Source of the DNA: Malania oleifera
Taxonomy: Eukaryota > Streptophyta > Magnoliopsida > Santalales > Ximeniaceae
Reading direction: 5' to 3'
Assembly (NCBI RefSeq): GCF_029873635.1
Contig: NC_080428.1
Span: forward strand, 70,019,101 to 70,083,100
Length of the DNA: 64,000 bases
In this document: in pieces, positions 1 to 11,283 of the stretch
Layout of the letters: each line of letters opens with the position of its first letter
Numbering within the stretch: the stretch's first letter is position 1
The notes under the pieces: generated by a model
Told to the model about the DNA's origin: nothing
The model's input: the letters and a program-made list of their open reading frames with translations, nothing else
Databases searched by the model: none
Position numbers and translations under genes: made by a program

Positions 1-154
1 TGACGAAAGTATTAGTGAAGGATTCAATATAAGAACAGTCACTAATAATTTTGTCACAGAAAATCAGTTTTCTCGCTTAATCTATCGTAGGAAACCATTT
101 TTTGAGCAAAAATTATCTTGGAAAAATATTAGCGATAATTCTTGGGGTATTAGT
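1..154. repeat. CACTA subterminal repeat block, outer part
   Basis: Short TTAGTGACG/CGTCACTAA units in both orientations, followed by a T-rich spacer. The order of parts resembles the first 220 bp of the CACTA end at 40995: a few units, then an 80-100 bp spacer with a GCGATAATT/GCGATGATT-like stretch, then the long array. By that comparison the true terminus should lie roughly 100 bp left of the window edge. The block continues at 2370 once the inserted LTR 155-2369 is removed. The terminal inverted repeat itself is not visible. Confidence 0.7.
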
Positions 155-2369
155 TGTCACGACCTGCTCATTTTTCATATTTTTTTTTTTATATTATCAA
201 CATCATAAGATCAATACTACATATCCCACAATCCAGCTCAGCAGGTCACCATCCACCTAGACACATGGGTACAAAGGATATAACAAAACGTACAGCAGAA
301 GCCTACGCAGCAAAAAGTATAAAATTATATACATCTCATCATAATGTGCCCAATACATACCAGAGTACTACAACCACTAACTCTTAGTATATACATCCCA
401 AAAATAAATCTATGGACAATTCCCTCAAAAATCTAACTGTCCCTACCAAGACTTACCCTTCGCAAAGGGCAAATAAACAACACTAATTTTGCGGGGCTTT
501 TCCGGCTCTCCTATCCGGGGCTCCTGAAAAGTTAATAAAATTTAGGGGTGAGACACCTCTCAGTAAGGGAAATAAATTAATACTAGTGTGTGGCAACATA
601 AGTAATTCATGTTCAACACATATCATATATAACACATTTAGTACTGTTTCATCAAATCTGGGAAAACATATATATATAAATCAACATGGCAAAACATACT
701 GCATTTTCATAATATATCTCATCTCATATCATAATAATAATATCATAAAACAATCCCTAGTAGGTTAGTTGGCTGTTGTCATGTATTACCCCCACATGAT
801 TGGGTTGTGTGGCCCAAAGGCGGGACCTAACAATGGTTGGCCGACCACTGCCAAGTCGATAGTCTAGTCTGTAGGTCCGATGGGTCTACCCAGACTGGTC
901 CGTACACTAGGGACGATAACAGCACACTTCTCGAACATAACCACATCGACCATCCAATCTCACACCACTCCATACAGCAGCGTTAACACAAATATCATGA
1001 TCACGAGGACCATGGACATATAGCAACGGTACCGTGCAAGTGCTAACCTAAACCAAGCCAACCAGGTTCTGATATCATATACATATACTGAAAGCGTGAT
1101 ACATAAATATCTTATATCATTTATTTTCACATCAATCATATCATTTCACATATATGCATGTATCATGAAAATCATCGGCCCGTATGCCGGTATTACACAT
1201 TTTAACATAGCTCAGTCCGTACGTCGGCTACACATAGCACAGCCCGTACGCTGGCAAACAGTAATCACATAGCACGGCCCGTACGTCGACAATCATAGTC
1301 ACATAACACGGTCCGTACGCCGGCAAATCACAATCACATAGCACGGCCCGCACGCTGGCAAATCACATAAAAATCTCGGCCCATACGCCGGTTTTCCATC
1401 ATAAAAATCCATATCATTCATGTTTCCAGAAAAACAGTATTTCACAACATTTTTTACTCATGCCACACAACTGATTTTCCACATATTTAACATACGACCA
1501 TTTTCACAATATTTTGCAAATATAAAACATATATATGTAAATATATACGTTTTCCATAAATCAAATGATAAGTATATATATATAAGCATTTTCTTAAAAA
1601 CAGAAACTAGCTTAGTTTATTCCCTTACCTGATCCCTAGAAAGCCCCTAATAAAACTGCCCCGCACCCGCAGGGTTCCTAACTCAACACCCTGAAAATGA
1701 AAAATCCCATAATTAAAGTTTAGTATTTCGAAGCATACAATATTTTCCTCAACTGTCAAAAACTCATGTATTGAGTAGAAAGTTTTTACCCAAAAGCATT
1801 CAAGTTTAACACTTGAGGGGTTTCCTGACCAATACTTCCAAACTGAAAACCCCCAATATTAAACTTCAGTATTTTCATGCGCACAACATTTCTTATAACT
1901 AGCGCAAAATCAAATATGGCTTAAAAAGCCTTACCTCAACTTTGGGATGATTTCCAGTTAGCTTTCTCCCACGATCTGCTCCAGCAGATTTGGAGATAAC
2001 TCCGCCAGGAGCGTCGTGGTAGCTTCGGATCGTCGATCCAATGACCGGTGGGACCGAAAACGAAGAGAGAAGGGAGAGAGAACCGTAGAGAGAGAGAGAG
2101 AGGAGAGAGAGAGAGGCTTCGTACAAAATGATATTTCTCCCGGATTTTTCATTCTTATAAAATAGGATTTCGTCGACGAGCCCGACCTTCGTCGACGAGT
2201 CCTTCACAAATTTTGTCGACGAGACACTGTATTCGTCGACGAAATTTAGGCTACCTCATAACCTCTCTCGGTATTTTCTTGTCGACGAAGTCTACGACCT
2301 CCTTCTGTTTCCGGTTTCCATTTCCCTTTCCTTATTATTTAAATTTCATTTTAAATTCGGGTCGTTACA
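155..2369 (-). mobile_element. Solo LTR, family S (copy S1)
   Basis: Starts TGTCACGACCTGCTC and ends CGGGTCGTTACA, the reverse complement of the TGTAAYGACCCG...GCAGGTCGTTACA layout shared with 8925-11998, 16842-19201 and 49493-51457. Flanked by an exact 5-bp duplication TTAGT (150-154 and 2370-2374). Removing the element and one TTAGT restores a CACTA subterminal unit (TATTAGTGACGGA). TG...CA ends plus a 5-bp duplication and no internal region identify a solo LTR, left by recombination between the two LTRs of a full element. Read on the minus strand it has a palindrome array (2169-2289), a TATA-like box near 2155, a GA-rich leader and a minisatellite (about 1170-1400, units with CCGTACGCCGG). 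No coding capacity is recognised. Confidence 0.9.
2169..2289 (-). promoter_or_regulatory. Phased TCGTCGACGA palindrome array in LTR S1
   Basis: Palindromes of the TTCGTCGACGAR type start at 2169, 2188, 2212, 2232 and 2278 (steps 19, 24, 20, 46). On the minus strand they lie immediately upstream of a TTATAA box at about 2155. Position and spacing match the arrays in the other LTRs of this window, which suggests an upstream promoter element of the retrotransposon. The binding protein, if any, is unknown. Confidence 0.6.
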
Positions 2370-3060
2370 TTAGTGACGGATTATATTCGTCACTAAAAGT
2401 TAATTATTAGTGACGATTAAGTAACCGACACTACTATGATTGTATTAATAAATAAAAATAATTTATTTAACACTATTAGGAATAGTTTAGAGGATTCGTG
2501 ACTAATAGCCAATTAATAGTGACGGTTTTAGGAACCGTCACTAATAGTTTTTTTTATTTAAATAATATAAAAATAATTTTTTTAACACTACTAGTGACGA
2601 TTCAAAGGAGTCGTCACTAATAACCAATTATTAGTGATGGTCTTAGGAACCATCACTAAAAAATTTTTTTATTTAAAAATATAAAAAAATAATTTATTTA
2701 ACACTATTAGTGACGATTCAGAGGATTAATCACTAATAGCCAATTATTAGCGACGGTTTTTAAAATCGTCACTAATATTTTTTTATTTAAAAAATAAAAA
2801 AATAATTTATTTAACTATATTAGTGACGGTTCCCAAGATTTGTCGCTATTAGTTTATTATTAGTGACGGTTCCCAAGATTCGTCGCTATTAGTCACTAAT
2901 AGTGTTTTAATTTTAGAAATATAAAAATAATTTAGTTAAAAATATTAGTGACGATTTAGAGCATTCATCACTAATAATAGGGTATTACTGACAATTTAGA
3001 GGATTCTTCACTAATAATCTAGTATTAGTGATGGTTTTGTAAACCGTCACTAATACCCTG
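2370..3060. repeat. CACTA subterminal repeat array
   Basis: About ten units, each a small inverted repeat ATTAGTGACG...CGTCACTAAT of about 30-35 bp, separated by AT-rich spacers with stretches like TTTATTTAAAAAATA. Subterminal arrays of short motifs in both orientations are typical of plant En/Spm-like CACTA elements, where they bind the element's DNA-binding protein. Several units carry C-to-T changes (TTAGTGATGG). Confidence 0.75.
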
Positions 3061-3439
3061 ACCTATTAAATTTACCTTCTCTGCATGATTTCCCAACTTG
3101 CCTCTATTTTCCCTCACATTTCTCCCTCCTTTCCCAATCTCCCTTTTCCCCAATCTCCCGGGTCGAACCCCCCTGAAGTCATTCCCGCCACCGCCATTGC
3201 TTCCCGCCGCTTGCCTGAGGTCATTCCGTCAGGTTCTTCTTCTTCTTCTTCTTCTCGTCATTGCTGAAATTTTTTCAGTAGTTCCTCGAGAGAAGTTTTT
3301 CATTCCCTATTATGGATTCCGTTACTTTTTTGGGATTCTTATGTTTCACTTACCATAATCTCTATTTTTCCTTCAAAAAACCAAGAAAATATTAAATTAG
3401 TGAATTTAATTTAGTGGTCTTGTCCTCCCTTTGTTCTAG
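3061..3439 (+). other. Pyrimidine-rich leader-like segment inside the CACTA element
   Basis: The subterminal array passes directly into a C/T-rich stretch (CCTCCTTTCCCAATCTCCC), then a CCGCCACCGCC-like patch, a (TTC)n run at 3236-3256, and an AT-rich stretch ending in an acceptor-like TTGTTCTAG at 3439. The second CACTA array (40995-42050) is followed by a very similar arrangement, so this may be a transcribed 5' leader of the element family. No protein is recognised; the small frames here are low-complexity. Confidence 0.4.
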
Positions 3440-4003
3440 GTTTTCGTTGAAACAGAGAGGTGGAAAGAATGGAGATGATGAAGCACTTGAAGTGACCATT
3501 TACTATTATTTTGTTAATCGTAATTCAGCAAATCTTCCATGTATTAATGTAGGGAAGCCAAAGCGACCCACGTTCATTCCTCTTAAGGTGAATTGTTGTG
3601 GTTTTTTATTTCTTTTTGTTTAAGAGATTTGCATAATGATTGTTGTATATATGCTTTAAACAAGTGGACACTTTTCTTTTAATAGCTTTGTTCATTGGTT
3701 TCATTGCAACAGTATACAAAAGCTCTAAGCACCCTACAAATTGGGCTTCACTAGTTGGAGAAATCAAGACAAAAGCCCCAAGAAATGATCAAAGTTTTGG
3801 GTGATATAGGTGTCTCGACTTAAATTTTAACTGATGATGTAATACTCAGCATGATTTGCATAGATTTTTGTCAGTACTTCATGGGTTTCTTGCAGGCTTT
3901 AAAAATCAACAATTATGATGTTGAGCCCATGCTACGTTCTTGCGGGTTCTCAATTAGTTCCTAGTTTACTTAAGTAGAAGGTCGGGTTCTGTCAGCACCC
4001 AAG
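3440..4003 (+). pseudogene. Captured ARGONAUTE4-clade fragment (PAZ region, introns retained)
   Basis: Three exon-like blocks follow the plant AGO4/6/9 protein in order. Block 3440-3587 encodes FSLKQR, then EALEVTIYYYF and LPCINVGKPKRPTF; family members read LKQR...EVTVYDYF and LPCINVGKPKRPTY. Block 3713 to about 3805 encodes YTKALSTLQ and LEKSRQKPQE. Block 3896-4003 encodes NYDVEPMLRSCGFSISS and VEGRVLSAP. Splice-like borders are kept (TTCTAG before the first, AAG/GTGAAT after it, TTGCAG before the third), so genomic DNA was captured rather than a retrotranscribed mRNA. It is broken: in-frame stops in the second and third blocks, the segment before YTKAL missing, and no PIWI domain. AGO4-class proteins load 24-nt siRNAs and guide DNA methylation; this fragment cannot make a working protein. 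The family assignment rests on recognised motifs, not a search. Confidence 0.85.
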
Positions 4004-4521
4004 GTGTGTATGTCTTTCATTTAAATGAAATACTTAAATAGGTTGTAAATTTGTTTTAGTAGTACATACAGATTGAATTTTAACTTGACCTTCCCCTACA
4101 TGGAATGCTCAACTTGGTTTTTGTTGACTTTGGTGCAATCCCAAGAGGGGAGTGAATTGGAGATTTAAAAATTCCTCCACTAGGTTCAACTAATCCAGCA
4201 ATAGTATTACTCAACCTAGGGTCTTTCTAAAATAGACTTAATTCTCCCAAGCAAATATGTATGCAAATATTTAAAGCAAATAAAACATTCACAGCAGTTC
4301 AAGTACTAGCATACATGTGCGGAATTGAAAGTGTGGAAATTAAACAGAGAGCCGACACAAAATATGTTAACGGGGTTTGGGCCAATGCTGCCTACATCCC
4401 CACCTTAACTCACAAGCACAAAGATTCCACTAAGGCTCACTTAACAGGTGGAGCGGCACCTAAATACAACCAGGTCAATTAGCACAGGGCTTACCTCAAC
4501 CTTTACAACCAATCTTACTGG
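4004..4521. other. Unclassified DNA interrupted by the chromovirus
   Basis: After the AGO-like block the sequence changes near 4100 to a stretch containing GACTTTGGTGCAATCCCAAG, a phrase I associate with LTR or leader regions of other plant retrotransposons. It runs to the chromovirus insertion point, and the DNA at 20911-21780 is probably its continuation. The short frame 4261-4482 has no recognisable domain. No gene is supported. Confidence 0.35.
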
Positions 4522-4590
4522 TGTAAGAACATGAATCGTAATATGTGGATTAAGTATTCAAAAAAGGGTAAAGTGGTAATTTGGACAAGC

Positions 4591-4780
4591 TTCGTCGACG
4601 AAGCGAGAGTTCGTCGACGAAGTCCCTTTTGTTCTCGGCGATAAAATTCAATGTCTCGTCGATAAGGAGATCCTGAGGAATTTTGAAAAATCTAGAACCT
4701 TAGGCTCGTCGATGAGGCCACTGCTTCATCGACGAAGGTAATGGCGGACTCGTCGACGAGGACGCCAATTCGTCAACAAG
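4591..4780 (+). promoter_or_regulatory. Phased palindrome array of the 5' LTR
   Basis: Eight sites related to TTCGTCGACGAA start at 4591, 4610, 4635, 4655, 4705, 4725, 4749 and 4769 (steps 19, 25, 20, 50, 20, 24, 20). The array would end about 30 bp upstream of the TATA box at 6752 if the inserted solo LTR were absent. Most imperfect sites differ by C-to-T or G-to-A at a CpG. Confidence 0.6.
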
Positions 4781-4797
4781 GGCGGCCAAGTCAAAGG

Positions 4798-6745
4798 TAT
4801 AAGAACTTAAACCATGATATATGGATTTAATATTCGAAAAAGGGGTAAAGTGGTAATTTGGGCAAGCTTCGTCGACGAAGCCAGAGTTCGTCGACGAAGT
4901 CCCTTTTGTTCTCGGTGACGAAATTCAGTGTCTTGTCCACGAGGAGATCCCGAGGGATTTTGGAAAAATCTGGAATCTCGGGCTCGTCGACAAGGCCACC
5001 ATCTTGTCGACGAAGGTAAGGGCAGACTCGTTGATAAGGACGCCAATCCGTCGACGAATCCACCCAAGTCAAAGGGTTATAAATATCCAAATAGGTTGCT
5101 TTGGAGCTAAGTAATCTCAAATATCTTCTCTTTTTCTCTCTAGAACTTGTAGATCTCTCTCTCTCTTTTTTTATTTCTTCACTGATTGTCGCCCGATTCA
5201 TAAATCCAACGTTACTGCGAGGATCAGGGAAGGATTCTCTACATTTCTAGCGGATCAAAATCTCGTTGCGAGCAGTTTCGAGTTTTGGGCCAAAATTGAG
5301 GTAAGACTCGATTTTCATTTTTGTTTCAAAATATGTATAGTAGTAAGGATTGTAAGCATGTATCGTACTGTGGTTTGTAGGTTTTGGAGTCTCGGTTCGT
5401 AGTTTTGGGGACCGTAGAGTTCGTAGTTAGAATTCGGGTTAAGGTAAGGATTCAGTTTATATCAGTTACTTTTTTAAATCAGGATCGGTAAGCTTAAAGG
5501 CTACAATCGTATGTAGGTTTTGGTAACTTATTTGGGGAAATCTATCAGGTAAGATACGGGAATTTTAGGTTACAGTCTTCGGGAAAATCAGGGATTTTAG
5601 GTATCATCTCTACTTTGTTTAGAAAACCGTTTGTTTTGTTTAATCTATATCATTGAGATGATTGTTATCCATATTTGTATAAAATTGTATACTTGAATTG
5701 GAAAATGATATGATTTTTTGTAAACCAAATAAGTGTGGTATGTATGGTTGTATGTAATTATTCCAGGTATTTTGTAAAATAGTTATGTGGCGACTAATTA
5801 TCGTACGCTGATGAGTATAGAAACATGAGCTTCAAAATGATTCCAAGTTTTGTGAAATCGGCTAGGGCGGCTAACTAACGTATGCCGAAACAGCTATGTG
5901 GCGGCTAATTACCGTACGTTGCACCATGTATCGGTGTCAAAACCGTGGGCGAGAGTGTCTGGCTCTATATTCGAGGGTGTCAAATATCATCATGTATCCC
6001 GGCTGGTCACCGAGGGGTGTGAGCTACACTGTATTGGCAATGTAATCGCTGTGAAGCTTCGGGTTTCATGGAGTAGTTGCGCATTAGTGTGAGCTACATC
6101 GTATTGGCAATGTAATGACTGTGAAGCTTCGAGTCTCATAGCGTAGTTGCGTATTAGTGTGATGACAATGACCGTATGTTTGGGTATCGTATGTACTAGA
6201 ATGGATTTGTGAAAATACTGGAACTATATTGAACTGTATGAAATGTTTTGAACTGTATCGTATTGTATGGTGTTATGTTTTATCGTATCGTATTGATATA
6301 ACCTACTTTCTTCCTTACTGAGAGGTGTCTCACCTCGAATGTAAGTACAAATATTTTTCAAGTCCATCAGGTAGCCGTAATTAGCATCCTAGCATTTGGA
6401 AGCGAGGGTGTCGTTAGTTACTGCTAGTGCCTGTTAGGTACAAGTTTTGTATCTGGGTTGTCAGGATGGTTTTTGTAGACGCCCGAAGTATGTTTTGTAA
6501 TTATGGGAATGTATGTCCTAACTTTGTATAGACTCTGGTATGGTATTGTACATGTATAGAAAGACCGTCTTCCACTATGTATCTGATGAGTATGGATGTG
6601 TATGTTTATGTTTTAAGGGCATCTGTGTACCCCACGGGATCGGACCCTCATTTGGTATTGTATCATGTATGTTTTAATTGATATAGAGACAGGTTGGGTC
6701 ACTATATTCACACTTGGGACCCATCTGCAGGTTCGGGGCATGACA
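4798..6745 (+). mobile_element. Solo LTR of the same chromovirus family
   Basis: Begins TATAAGAAC (TG altered to TA), ends GGGGCATGACA, 1948 bp, flanked by an exact AAAGG duplication (4793-4797 and 6746-6750). It aligns end to end with both LTRs of the host element, so one family member jumped into another's LTR and was later reduced to a solo LTR. It keeps its own palindrome array (starts 4868, 4887, 4911, 4932, 4983, 5003, 5027, 5047), a TATA box at 5077-5086, and the GCGGCTAATTACCGTACG repeats near 5785-5930. Confidence 0.92.
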
Positions 6746-8423
6746 AAAGGGCTATAAATATCCAAATGGGTTGCTTTGGAGGTAAGTAATCTCAAATATC
6801 CTCTCCCTCTCTCTTTAGAACTTGTAGATCTCTCTCTCTAGATTTTTTCGTCGTTCGTCGCCTAATTCGTAAATCCAATGTTACTAAGGGAAGAATTCTC
6901 TACATTTCTAGTGGATCGGAATCTTGTTTCAAGCAGTTTCGAGTTTCAGACTAAAATCAAGGTAAGACTCAGTTTTCCTTTCTGATTCAAAATATGTGTA
7001 ATAGTATGAGTTGTAAGCATGTATTGTACTGTGGGTTATTGGGTTTTGGAGTCTCGGTTCATAGTTTTGGAGACCGTAGAGTTCATAGTGGAATTCGGGT
7101 TAAGGTAAGGGGATTCGGTTTATATCAGTTACTTTTTGAAATCGGGATTGGTAAGCTCGTAAGCTACGATCATATGTATGTTTTGGTAACTTATTGGGGA
7201 AATCTATCAGGTAAAATACGAGATTTTTGGGTTACAGTTTTTGGAAAAATTTGGGGATTTCGAGTATCATCTCTGCTTTGTTTGGAAACTGTTTGTTTGT
7301 TTAAACTGTGTTATTGAGATGACTGTTATCCATATTTGTACAAAACTGTATACTTGAATTGGAAAACGATATGATTTGCTGTAAACCAAATAAATGTGGA
7401 ATGTAGGGTTGTCTGTAATTGTTCCAGGCATTTTGTAAAACAGCTATGTGACGGCTAATTACTGTACGCTGATGAGTATAGAAACATGAGTTTCAAAATG
7501 ATTCTAGGTTTTGTGAAATCGGCTAGTGGCGGCCAATTACCGTACGCTGAAACAGCTATATGGCGGCTAATTACTGTACATTGTGCCATGTACCGATGTC
7601 AAAACCATGGGTGAGAGTGTCTGACTCTATATCCGAGGGTGTGAAATATCATCAATGTGTTCTGGCTGGTCACCAAGGGGTGTGAGCTACACTGTATTGG
7701 CATCGTAATTGCTATGAAGCTTCGGATTTCATAGAGTATTTGCGTATTAGTGTGAGCTACACCGTATTGGCAACGTAATCGCTGTGAAGCTTTAGGTTTC
7801 ATAGAGTAATTGCGTATTAGTGTGACAACACTAACCGTATGTTTGGGTATCGTATGTACTGGAATGGATTTGTGAAAATACTGGAACTATATGGAAATGT
7901 TTTCGAACTGTATCATAATGTATGATGTTATGTTTTATGTAAAATAACATTGGTATGTCACACACTGATATAACCTGCTTTTTTCCTTACTGAGAGGTGT
8001 CTCACCCTGAATGTACGTACGAATGTTTTTCAAGTCCTTCAGGTAGCCGTAATTAGCATCCTAACATCTGGAAGCGCACGGGGGGGTGTTGTTAGCTGCT
8101 TCTAGTTCCTATTAGGTACAAATTTTTGTATCCGGGTTGTCATGATGTTTTTGTAGACACACGGGGTATGTTTTGTAATTATGGGAACGTATGTTCTAGC
8201 TTTGTATAGACTCTGGTATGGTACTGTACATGTATAGAAAGATCGTATTCCATTGTGTATCTGATGAGTATGGATGTGTATGTTATGATTGTATGGGCAT
8301 TTGTGTACCCCACGGGGTCGGACCCTCTTTTGGTGTGGTATCATGTATGTTTTATTTGATACAGAGACAGGTTAGGTTACTATATTCACACCTAGGACCC
8401 ATCTGCGGGTTCGAGTCATGACA

Positions 8424-8438
8424 ACTTGGTATTAGAGC
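8424..8438 (+). other. Primer-binding site of the chromovirus
   Basis: ACTTGGTATTAGAGC follows the LTR terminus directly. TGGTATTAGAGC differs by one transition from TGGTATCAGAGC, the usual complement of the initiator-methionine tRNA 3' end, which primes minus-strand synthesis in most plant gypsy and copia elements. It fixes the end of the 5' LTR at 8423. Confidence 0.85.
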
Positions 8439-9064
8439 TAACCAGGTTGTTAGGTCTTGTAGACTTGGTTAGGTGTATTTATGTGTACATACCAGAGTAT
8501 AGGATGTAGGAAATTGGTAGTATAGGTCGAGGATTGTGTTATTACTAGACAAAGACTCATTGGTGGTTTTCTGTGTCCTTCCTGGAATGACGATTTTAGA
8601 AAGATGACGGCAAACCATTGATGGATTCGTGTCAATGTGACTGGACAGTCCTAGACCCGTGGGATTGGTAGTTAACATGATTGGGTGATTAATTGTGTTA
8701 ACTGTGTACGATATAGGAATCATAACTGATTCCTATTCTATTTTCAAAATGGAGCCCAAGGATAATAACTTGGAAAGCGGTTCCAAGGGAACTGCGAGTG
8801 ATGAGACTCCTTATGTGCCTCGTGGGTTGACGAGGCAGGTTATGCGAGAGATCAAGTGGAGTGTTAGGAGACACGAGAGCTCTCCTACCGATGCAGGGTG
8901 TACCGTCAAGAGGTTCACACGCATTGTAATGACCCGAATAATATAAATGGTATTTAAATAGAGAGAAAGGGAAATGGAAACAGAAACAAAAGGAGGCAAT
9001 AGACTTCCTCAATGAACGTGACATTGCATTTTGGGAGAAAATAACTAAGAAAATTAATTAGGTC

Positions 9065-9245
9065 CTCATTGATGAACATAGGGGATTCGTCGACGAGGAC
9101 ATAAGAGGGTCTCGTCGACGAAGCCAAGTTTCGTTGACGAGAAGATACCGAGAGAGGATTTTTGGAAGTCTGAAATTCGTCAATGAAGGTGCAAGTTCGT
9201 CGATGAGGTGACGTGTCTCGTCGACAAATCCGACCCTATAAATAG
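9065..9245 (+). promoter_or_regulatory. Phased palindrome array plus TATA box in LTR S2
   Basis: Sites start at 9065, 9086, 9111, 9130, 9176, 9196 and 9217 (steps 21, 25, 19, 46, 20, 21); the TATA box CTATAAATAG begins 8 bp after the last site. The 46-bp gap holds GATACCGAGAGAGGATTTTT, related to GATCCCGAGGGATTTT in the same gap of the chromovirus LTRs. Confidence 0.62.
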
Positions 9246-10334
9246 TAAAACTCGAATTTTTAACGCAGATTTTTAGAAAAAAATCACTCACTCTCTCTCC
9301 TTACAGTTTCTCTCTCTTCTCTTTTCGATTTTGGCTCCATCGTTCACCGGATTGACGATCTAAGGCCACCACGACGCTCCTAGGGAAGTTTTCTCCAAAT
9401 CTGCCGGAGCGGATCGTTGGTGGAAGTAAGTTGAAATTCATCCCTGAGTTGAGGTAAGGTTTTTTATGCCAAATTTGGTCATACTGCAGTTATAAAAAAT
9501 GATATTTACATGAAAATACCAAAGCTTAGTTCTGTGAGTTATTGTTTTCACGGAGTTGAACGGGGAACCCTGCGAGTGCAGGACTATAAATATTAGGGGG
9601 TTTCTTTCAGTGTCAGATAAGGGAATACACTAAAACAATTATTTTTCATAAAAATTATTATTATTTATGAGTAAATTTATTTTCAGGAAGGCACGTATTA
9701 TATCTGTATATTACGAAGGAAATGCACGTTTGAGAAAATACTGCTATTATGTTGAAATGTATATATATGTATGAGATGCCAAAAATTATAATTTTAGAAT
9801 ATGAAATATGGTTTTTATACAACAAATGTGTGGCATGAAAATTACTTTACGTGAAAGGTATTATGATATGACAATGTTATGAATGAAGCATGTTTTCAGG
9901 AATATGTATTATTACAGTACAAAATGATGTTGAAAATACATGATAATGATTTATTATTCATAATGTTATGTACGAGATATTCGGCACGAGGCCGTGATTG
10001 ATAGCCGGCGCGAGGTCATTTTTTATGTATGATTTCGGCGCGAGGCTGTATTTATGAAATGTTCGGAACGAGGCCGTATTTATGAAATGTTCAGCGCGAG
10101 GCCGTATTTATGAAATTATAGAAATGCTATCAATCTATATGTTAAATGTTATATTATCATGTATTATATGTTATCAGAACCTGGATGTTAGTTGAGTTCA
10201 GTTCAGGAGCATGGTACCGTAGCTATATAGATAAGATATATATGATCAAATTTGGTGCTAACCACCCCACGAGGGGGTGGGAGATGGATAGTCGATGTGG
10301 CTTTCAGTATAGAGTGTATACGTCCACCTGGCAG

Positions 10335-11075
10335 TAGGGCTGTACACGGTTCGGTGCGGTTTGGTTTTGGCCAAAATCGAACCGAATTTGTCTGTTTTGG
10401 GATTTTCGAACCGAAATCGAAACTGAACCAAAAATATGCTCCAATTGAAAATCGAAAATGTGGTGGTTCGGTTGCGGTTTTTCGATTTTAAATCGATATT
10501 TTTTACAAAAAAAAAAAACCTTTTTCTCAACTCTGAACTTTGAAAGTGAGGCAAAGCCGGACGAGGGACGGCTGGAAGGGACCACGGGAGCCGAGAGGGA
10601 GGCAGAACCGGACGAGTGAGTCTTGGCCGGAGTGACAACGGACGCACGACAGAACTGAGTCACAGAGAGCTGAGAAGAGAGGAAGAAAAATGAGGAGGAA
10701 GGAGGAGGAGGAGGAGGAGGCGGAGGCGAGAGGCACACTAGTCGCTGGTCGCTGCGCACGCACGGTCGAATAGAGTGTAGACTGTAGAGTCAGTGTAGAG
10801 AGATCAGAGATGACTCGTGAGGAACAGGCTGAACAGACGAACAGAGTTGAGGAAGTGAGGAACCCCGAACAGAGTTGAGGAAGTGAGGAATCGAGGTGGC
10901 GAGGCTTGTGGAAGAAGGAAGAGGAGGAGGCGGGAGGGGAAATTGGGAACTAGGATTTGGCCTTTGGGAATTGGGAACTGGGAAGGGTGAAGCCTGAAGG
11001 CGGCTGAAATTGATTGAAAAGCTAATTGTGAAAAGTGAAAATAAATAATAAAAAATTTAAAACTTAAAAGTTAAA

Positions 11076-11119
<44 letters not shown>

Positions 11120-11283
11120 TATTCGGTTTGGTTCTACATAAAAACCGAAACCGACATCGAAACCGAATTTTTTTATTTTTGTAAATCGAAACCGAAACTG
11201 AAAATCGAAAAATCGAACCGTTTATGATTTTGGTCCGATTTCAATCCGATTTTCAGATTTTTGGTAATTTTTGTGCACCCCTA
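10335..11283. mobile_element. hAT-type non-autonomous element (MITE-like)
   Basis: Ends TAGGGCTGTACAC and, on the other strand, TAGGGGTGCACAA, with an exact 8-bp duplication CCTGGCAG (10327-10334 and 11284-11291). Short inverted ends and 8-bp duplications are the hAT signature. Both subterminal regions are rich in GGTTCGGTT/CGAACCGAAAT repeats in opposite orientation. The middle is a GA-rich stretch (about 10550-10990) and a (TA)n tract (about 11080-11114). No transposase is present, so movement would need an autonomous relative. The proline-rich minus-strand frames at 10258-10763 are only the complement of the GA-rich part. Confidence 0.9.

Larger units (their letters stand above)
4522..8423 (+). 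repeat. 5' LTR of the chromovirus, split by a solo LTR
   Basis: Two pieces, 4522-4797 and 6751-8423, join to about 1.95 kb after removal of 4798-6745 and one copy of the AAAGG duplication. The left piece holds the palindrome array. The right piece opens five bases later with GCTATAAATAT (TATA box 6752-6761), then a CT-rich leader, a GGTAAGACT splice-donor-like site, and tandem repeats: units with GCGGCTAATTACCGTACGCT near 7440-7590 and a unit of about 70 bp twice near 7680-7830. It ends CATGACA just before the primer-binding site. Confidence 0.88.

Noticed and set aside
155-2369. Family S elements read as DNA transposons because of their near-symmetrical GACC/GGTC ends
   Set aside because: TG...CA ends, exact 5-bp target duplications and LTR-like internal order (TATA box, leader, donor-like site) fit solo LTRs; a long inverted repeat is lacking.
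2370-3060. Regular short repeats that resemble a CRISPR array
   Set aside because: Units are inverted pairs with AT-rich, non-unique spacers, next to CACTA termini, in a plant genome. CRISPR arrays do not occur there.
8695-8946. 83-aa frame around the start of gag
   Set aside because: Its last codons come from the inserted LTR; only the part from 8749 to 8924 belongs to gag.
10258-10763. Minus-strand proline/serine-rich frames of up to 151 aa
   Set aside because: They are the complement of a GA-rich stretch inside a hAT MITE and end within it.
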